From positions 59,073,841-59,137,840 of the forward strand of contig OX465584.1 of NCBI GenBank assembly GCA_950022655.1: DNA of 64,000 nucleotides, in the 5' to 3' direction. The DNA comes from Alentia gelatinosa. Taxonomy: Eukaryota; Annelida; Polychaeta; Phyllodocida; Polynoidae. The translations under genes were made by a program, and so were the position numbers. The notes under the pieces are model-generated. The model saw only the letters and a list, made by a program, of their open reading frames with translations, was not told the origin of the DNA and did no database searches. Positions 27,101 through 36,100 of the stretch are shown here, piece by piece. How positions within the stretch are numbered: position 1 is the stretch's first letter; every line of letters starts with the position of its first letter.

Positions 27101-30100
27101 CGGTAAGTCTCTTAATTAAGTCGTTAAATCAGCTGTCTGCCTCCGGAATACAGATGTGACAACCAGGTGAACTGTCCTGACGGCTCAGACGAGGCAGCTT
27201 GTTCCGGTAAGTCTCTTAATTAAGTCGTTAAATCAGCTGTCTGCCTCTGGAATACAGATGTGACAACCAGGTGAACTGTCCGGACGGCTCTGAGGAGGCA
27301 GCTTGTTCAGGTAAGTCACTTAATTAAGTCGTTTAATCAGCTGTCTGCCTCCGGAATACAGATGTGACAACCAGGTGAACTGTCCGGACGGCTCTGACGA
27401 GGCAGCTTGTTCAGGTAAGTCACTTAGTTAAGTCTGTCAACTCACTATAAAACCAGCTGTCTACCTCCTGAATACTGGTGTGACAACCAGGTGAACTGTC
27501 CGGACGGCTCCGACAAGGCAGCTTGTTCAAGTAAGTCACTTAATAAAGTCAATAAACCATCTGTCTGACACCAGAGTACAACCAGGTGAACTGTCCCGTC
27601 GGTTCCGACGAGGCATCTTGTTCATGTAAGTCACTTAATTAAGTCGATAAAATCAGCTGTCTGCCTTCGGAATACAGATGTGACAACCAGGTGAACTGTC
27701 CGGACGGCTCTGACGAGGCATCTTGTTCATGTAAGTCACTTAATTAAGTCGTTTAATCAGCTGTCTGCCTCCGGAATACAGGTGTGACAACCAGGTGAAC
27801 TGTCCGGACGGCTCTGACGAGGCATCTTGTGCATGTAAGTCACTTAATTAAGTCGTTTAATCAGCTGTCTGCCTCCGGAATACAGATGTGACAACCAGGT
27901 GAACTGTCCGGACGGCTCTGACGAGGCAGCTTGTTCAGGTAAGTCACTTAATTAAATCGTTAAATCAGCTGTCTGCCTCCGGAATACAGGTGTGACAACC
28001 AGGTGAACTGTCCGGACGGCTCTGATGAGGCATCTTGTTCATGTTAGTCACTTAATTAAGTCGTTTAATCAGCTGTCTGCCTCCGGAATACAGATGTGAC
28101 AACCAGGTGAACTGTCCGGACGGCTCTGACGAGGCAGCTTGTTCAGGTAAGTCACTTAATTAAGTCGTTAAATCGTTAAATTGTTAAATCAGCTGTCTGC
28201 CTCCGGAATACACGTGTGACAACCAGGTGAACTATCCACACAGCTTCGATGAGGCAGCTTGTTTATGTAAGTCTTTTAATTAAGTCAATAAAGCCATCTG
28301 TCTCACTCCAGAGTACAGGTTTAAAACCAGGTGAACTGTTGGGACGGCTCCTACGAGGCAACTTTTTCACGTGAGTCACTTAGCCCTTCCCCTGCTCAGG
28401 ATTACATGGCAGACAGGCGATCCCCAAATGACCCTGCTACAGCAGGCACCTTTTTTGGAAATAGCAATGTCATGTGATGTGTCATGTGATTTAAGTAATT
28501 TACCTTGGTGACTGATCATATTTTATTATACCAAATCAAAGGTCAATATGACTCTTACATATAGTCAAAATTTCTTATAAATCAAACAATTATCCTTTTA
28601 TCTATTGAATATTGTATAAAAGTATCACTGATGCCTCAAAGATGCCTGGAGGCATCTTCCTGTTGTAGCCAGGGGAATGCCTGAAGGCATCTTTGTACTG
28701 TTAAAGGGTTAATCAAGTCGATAAAACCAGTTGTCTGACCACAGAGTACAGGAGTGAAACAAGGTGAACTGTCCAGACAGCTCTGACAAGGCAGCTTGTT
28801 CAATTAAGGCACCTATTTTTTTATTTAGCAACTTTTATTAAGGGAAAATTGTGTGTACAATCACTACATTCAGTGATACAGCCATTCCCCCACTCGGGTC
28901 CTATCCCGCTACTCCTCATTCTAATGGTGGTGTTAAGCCGAATGGGCAGTGGGTACCATTTTTGTGTAAGTCTTTGGTATGACCGACCAGGGTTTGAACC
29001 CGCAACCTCCCATGCTCGAGGTGAACACCCCTACCACTTAGCCACCGAGCTTGGTAAGTATAAAACCTCATTATATAACCAGATGTTAGCCTTGAAGGGA
29101 GGTGACAATGTGGATAGTTTTAGACAGAGCCCATCTAACCCTCCCTGGAAACTCCGACGGTGTTTATGACCGTGTGGCACAGGCTCAAAAACATGGGATC
29201 AAAAACCTTTCTGCGTAACGTATTAATCTCGCTTTCCCGGGCGGGGGTGTGTTCGACCGTACATTATTTAGACAAATTAAATTAAAGAGTCTGGGATACA
29301 GACAATGGACTCTCATTCTCAACACTCTACCACTATACTACTGAAAATTACTTCAAGAGTTCCTTACATTGGATGAATTGCTGGTCATTCCTTACTCTGG
29401 AAGCCTGGCCTAGTCACATTATAGGCTAGGTAACGGGTTCCATTTTTTTCATGCATTATGGGTGAAGCCTCCATTTCTTGCACTCTCCTAGTAGAGATCC
29501 CGAACTCTACTTCAGCAAAAGATCTACTGTGCCACATTGGCAGATTGAGACTGTAGAGTCTAGACTGGCCTCAGTCCCTGTATCCCTTTCTTTTTATTTC
29601 ATTTATTTTATCTGGACTTGTGTTTGGCCTGCAGGCTTATCTTCCTTACAGCCAGTACAACAGGATTGCTTTTAAACATTCAGCAGCAGTATTTCTTCAG
29701 AATAAAGCACTGAAGGGAGTAAATCACTAGTATAGGAGACTAGAAGAAGAAAAAGACGTGTGCAAGTCTATGTTGAGCCAAGAAGGTGGTGTGACTGTCA
29801 GTTCAAGGTCTTTCTTGCAGTATTACATAAGAAATGGTTGCCAGTCCCTTATTAGAGCTTGCTTGCACGTGCTAAATACATCATCTAGAGGTTAGAGTCA
29901 GGGTTAGAGTCAGAGTTAGAGTGGTCACATTGAACTTTCAGTGTGCTCCAGAAAACTATCCCTTTACTATCTGCATGCTGTTCACTGTGATATTGAGAAC
30001 AGAGCAGGGAGCCAGTGTCTCAGGGTCTTAGAGGTGGGCCCAGCTGACCATGACCAATCACTCAAGACCAAAATACCTCATTGACCCACTGTTGCTTGAT

Positions 30101-33100
30101 ATGTTTTGATCCTAGACCCAGGCAGTTAGAGAAATGGCAAGTTGACGGGATGCGGGTGGGTTACAGAAAACTATCCATAGGCTAAATCTGACTCAAACCT
30201 TTTAATTCTTATTCATTTATAATTGCACGCTCATTCATCTGTGATGAACATACTTTTGGCTCCTCGTTTCATTTGGGTAGGGAACCAGTCTAGTCATTCC
30301 TATGACTAGACTAGGCTAACCATGCTTCTTGCTGTGAACACCAGGTGTCAGGCCATTCTCATTGATGACATCCTTAATTCTCTTGATATCCACTAGGTGT
30401 CAGGTCTGTGCTTTCACTTAACCAGTTTCACATTAGATACAGTATCGCCTTGCACATTGCAGGACAGTACTCCGTATGAAGCATGCTTAATAAAGTACAC
30501 ATTGTTTTAATTAATTAGTATTTAGTTGATGAATGATAACGACTGAGAAACAACCCAAGAACTCGAACATTCCACGACACCATCTCCCTGTTCTATAGCC
30601 TTGAAGCCTGGCCTATGTCTCCACATGATAGGCCAGGTAACGCCCACCATTTTTCCTGGTGCATCATGGGTAATAGCGGGATTGCATTCAGCTGCTACCT
30701 GACTGATGCTTGTTGGATTTTACACTGGTTAACCTGCTAGAGGGCATGTCAAAATGTGTTATCTTTTATCTTACAAAAGGTTGCTATTACTTTTTTTTGT
30801 ATCATCGTTCATTATAAATAAGTACTAGAAAGTTATTCGGGAAACCTTGTGAGGGAGCGAGGTTGTTCTCCTTAGCACTGCAAATCGGCGGGGAACCAGT
30901 GAAAGTTCAAGGTCAATCACACGTTGCTCTTGTTGGGCGTTACCTGTCCCATTGTTAATTTGGGCAGGGAACCAGTCTACCTGTACTGCACATCCCAGTG
31001 ACGTCACATCCTCCCGCTCCTGTCGACAAGATGATTTGAACTTTCCACCCACCCAGCCACACACAAGCCCACCCACCCACCCTACATGCACTTAAATTTC
31101 CCTTACCCTTAGCCACTACTTTTTGTTACTTTTTGTTTACTCTTGTTTGCAATTTTTCAAAATGACAAGACCGACGCCTGTTGAATAAACCTTGTCATTT
31201 TCCCTCATTGAGAATTCCTTTTACAGTTTATTTATACGAATTCCTTTCTTTCAGACTGTCCGGAGAAATTCTGTCTAAATGGCGGGAGATGTTGGGTTCA
31301 AGAACGGTTTGGTAGTAACTGCAAGTAAGAATACATAACCTTTTATATAAATATAAAATGAATATAATATGCTAATTTCGAACTTGGCTTAATACCGCGT
31401 TCCGTAAATAAACATCAAATCCTATCTCGTTTTGTAGCATCTACAGCAAGGTCAGGTTGTTCTGTATGGGAAGAGCGATACATCTGATGCATTGATTATC
31501 AAGTATTTCGACGTACAAAGACAGCCAGCCTGTTTTCGTATTATTATATACCTAAAACCTGCGGAATTTTGTCCAGTTACATGCATTGTGCAGAAAAGCA
31601 CCAGTTTATTCATATGTACGCCATCGCTAAAGTGCATGTAATCGGCTGTATATTGACACATTTCCTCCTCTATACGTCAGTGTAATGGCTGTATTTGCCG
31701 CAAAGTGTATCATATGAAGGGAAATATTGTGTGCGGGACATGTATACGCAGGTCGTATACATTTTATACCTCTATAGATGAGGCGTATACACAACGGAAA
31801 ATAGGACTACCTTGTATACACAAAATCATACCTCTATATGCCGGGTGTATACATATATAAACTGGTGGTTTTCGCGCAATGATGATTTCGTAATCCGTAC
31901 GTCACACTGTGGCGTACGACCATAATACGTAATGAATAGCAAAGGGCATTACGTGTAGGTGATAGGATAAGCACAACCATTTAGCCAGGTTTAATTCTGG
32001 TCACCTTCGCTAGGGTTTTACACTGAGCGATGGCGCAGTGGTGGCTGACAGAACTATTTAGGCCCAGGTGGTACCAATTGATAGCTTCAATGATAAACAT
32101 GACTTTCAAGGAACGATGATTAATCATTTGTATCTTTATCCATTCATACCATAAGGTATATGAATAGAAAATAATTAACATGCATAAGTATTCTTGAATT
32201 ATAGATATCACTACATAGTGTTTTATATCAAGCCTGAATTATGTTTACATAGTGTTCTATCTCGGAACTTTATACCTTTTATCAATTTGTATTCTTTTCT
32301 GGCCTTATTATCATTATTTTTTTAAAAGTCTTTATTCACTTCTGTCAGGTAACAGTTCTTCCAGTGAGTAGGTACATCGAAGTAGTCATTTATCATTACA
32401 TGGTTGATTGAATGAGATGATGGAAGTTTTAGTGTGAAGACCACAACTTAATTCACTCAATTTGCGTTTGTGATTTTCTAAATAGCCTTAACTCCTTTTT
32501 AAAACTTTCTTTGTCACATCATATACACATTAATGACTAGTTCTGTTTACAAGTGGCCGTAATTACCAAGCAGTTGAGGAGTAGTAATATTACATCGTCA
32601 ACTATGTGGAGATTGCGGCCACTCGTAAACAAATCCAGAAGTTATTGTATGTATCACCCACTTACCTGATTAATACGGTTTTCTAGGAATTAAACAAAGG
32701 TGCCGTCTCGTAAGTTAAAAATAATTTTCAGATTTAAGCTTTGTCTAAAATAGCAGTAATTCGGTGTGAACCTACACACTCCACAAAGCTCCCATTTCTC
32801 CCATTTGATATGTGAACAAAACCCTAAAATAACTAAATATATATTGACAACTATTATCATGAATTAACTATATCAAAATAACTTCACATGGAGTAGTATC
32901 AAAGCTATTACTGTGTGTGATATCGACTGCGCATGAGAACTATTTTTTCCGGCAGAATCTCCGGGTAGCTCATTCCATCTGCTCTATTTATCCTACCCCT
33001 ATTATAAAATCTCATAGGCTTAACATTGGGTTTCCGTATGCCACGCTGACTGGCATACGGAGTTCTATATGCTACTAGTGGCATACAGAATTGTTATCAC

Positions 33101-36100
33101 GTAATATTCCAAAATCGAGGAGATGGGGTAGGATAAAATGAGAGCTTGATTCGTTTTAATCTTGGCCACTGCATTCCACTCCTGGAGTTTTGGCTCCGGA
33201 CTTCACCCGACTTTGCCTCATGACGTCACTATGCCAAACTCCAGTCCTGGCATACGGTGGCCAAGATTAAAACGAATCCAGTTTTACCATAATAATTCCA
33301 ATAGAGACTTTTTTCTTTATAAGTGTCTCTATTGCATTCGTGGTACATCGTTCGTCCTTGTAAATTGACAATGGTTTCACCAGCCACCAACGACAATGAT
33401 ATTTACAATGAAATGAACACATATGAGTGTACAATGTTACAATAACTTCGTTGTAGGTGGGTATAAAGATCTCATTATGTGATGTGTATTTGTATTGTTT
33501 TCTTTCTGACAGTTGTTCCGGCACAGGCTACGATGGCTACAGATGTCAATACAAACCAGAAACTGCTGCCTCCCCCAAGCCCAGCCAGGAAACACACGGT
33601 ACGGATTTGTTCCCGATTCTATCATTTTAGATAATTCGTACATCGTTTTTTTTTTGTTTTTTTATAAGATTTTTTTTTGTTTTTTTAATAAGATTTTATT
33701 AGGGTCTTTTACATACTGATTTCCAGGCTCGGCCTTTGCCGTTCTGCCGCCTGGTCCCTCTTACATGACAGGGTATGTTTTCGTAATCATTTAAGGATAT
33801 ACAGGCTAGACGATTTGGTACATCTATGGTAAGATAACTGCTCAGTACACTTTTCGTAAGACGTACATCTCTTATCATAAACAAGTGTGAGTATCCAGGT
33901 GAAGACGGCTTCTTATTGGTCTTTTTCCAAGTCAGGAGAACCCTTGAGTGTGAAACCTGGGAGCTGTTTCAAAAGTCGAGTGAAGTCTCGCCAGCGGCAC
34001 GTCGCATTTCAAAGCGAGAGGCCGCAACAGCGAGCGGCACTTTGAATCAAAGCGGCAGCAAAACTGCTACCAATACCCAATAGTGAGCGGCACCTCCACC
34101 TCGACAGCGACACTTCAAGTGACATTGTTAGTTCTCGCTTTGACGATTAGTACTCTCGTTTAGCACCCTCCCGACTTTTGAAACAGATCCCAGATGTCGT
34201 TTATATGGACTGGTTTTCCCATTTGCAGAATTCCAACATTTGAGAAAATTCCACAATGAACCTTATCATCCTCAAGACAAACTTATCAACTCATAAATGT
34301 ATATCTTGTAACACCCTGAGAGTTGCTGTTAAACCTGAATTCTCTATACACATATATCACATTTCAACAGAATTGATACAATTCTAAATGAACAAAACAT
34401 GCCCTTTGTAATCACTCTCATGATAACAAAGGGGAACATTTAAGGAAAGAATGTTCTCATCAAAGATATGCACAATTCAAAAATAAGAATTCAATCAGTG
34501 TAAAATAAAATGAAATCTAGCATTGGGGGATTGGGAGATGTTAGATTTGTAAGAATTGGTATCACATAAAAGAGTGCTAAATTAAAAAAACACCAAAATC
34601 TAGCATTAATTATGTTTGTTATTTTCATTATTATTGTTTTCCAGAGGCTGTAACTTGGCTGAGTCTTGCTCTAGGTATTGGCTGTGGTCTCTTACTGATT
34701 GTTTGTGTCGCACTCTCTATCTACATTTCACAAATCAGACGTCGAAGATCCAACTATAACAGGTATTGAACTACACTTTTTTGTCAGGGATAAGAGGGTC
34801 ATATGCTTTGCATATTCTTTTGTTGATTCACATACCAAGTAATTGGTTATAAGTTCGGATTTGGAAAACAATATCTGATATAACTGAACAATATCAAAGG
34901 TATATAGGACAAATTGCCTTGAAAATCCAAACTCATGTCATTTTCCTGGCCATGGAAGTCGAATGTATATGATAAATTCAGATTGTTGTAGAACACATAT
35001 ATATGTAACTATCCAATTATGGGGTCACCGTTCTAGTTTTTTATTTAGAGGTTAATGATATGATGATATAATAATAGAATGTATAGACATTTTACAAAGT
35101 TCTTAATATGAAAGTTTTGGTCCTTTTTCTTTATTTTCTTTTGTTGTATAGGTATAGATACAATAAGTTTGATTCCCACTAAACATTTTGATAAAAATAT
35201 TTCATGCCTTTATAAAAATTTAATGGTTAATTAGCAGTATATCTATTATACAATGGGGCTGATCTTGGTTGATATGCGGACTTCCCGAACGAGTCGTTCG
35301 TACATCTATCACCAGGGGGAGTTACAATAGGTCTCCTCCACATTTGTGTCATGTTTTCAGGCATTCTCACTCCACGTGGGATAACGGGAACATAGACAAC
35401 CCTGTGTATGATGCTACAGAGATGCAGGACAACCACCACACGGTGAGCCATCTCTGCTTAACCCTTTTAGGGCGAAACTGCCTGCGGGCTCAGAAACAGA
35501 CGATACCATGGACCTGTTTCACTAGTCTTGTGACATGTTTGTGACACCGTACAGACATTGGGGTTGTCTAGTTTCGTGACAACACAAGTAGCTGCCCTTA
35601 GGAAAAGACAGACCCCAAACATAAGAATTAGACAAATCTACACATCATGGACCTGTTTCACTAGTTTCGTGACAAAAGTGTTAGACAGACATGAAAAGCA
35701 GTACCAACAGTGCAAGCAAGAACGGACAAAACAAAGTCTAATGTCTAATTCTTATGAAACAGGACACACCTGGACTAGTGGACTAGGACTAGTGAAACAG
35801 GTCCCAGATGCTGCCAGAGTGTTGTTTTATACCTAGTTTCACCATAATTTAATAATAATCAACAAACGATTGTAGCCAATGCTTCCAGAATAAACAATAT
35901 CAACAAACGATTGTAGCCAATGCCTCCAGAACAAGGCCGACAGTGAAATGCATGCCATCGTCCTGATGCAACAGGTCCTACAAGCCTTTAGCCTTAATTT
36001 TTTACTCACTTGATGGGCTGACAAATATTGTTTTGTCCTACAAACCTTTACCCTTCCCTCTTTTACTCACTTGATGGGCTGACAAATATTGTTTTGTGCT

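Noticed and set aside
26987..28380. Thirteen extra LDLa exons
   Set aside because: Each unit lacks the first two cysteines, is 74 nt and would shift the frame, and leaves an intron of only 30 bp.
26987..28380. CRISPR array
   Set aside because: Regular repeats, but the whole unit is repeated with no unique spacers, and the context is eukaryotic exon-intron sequence.
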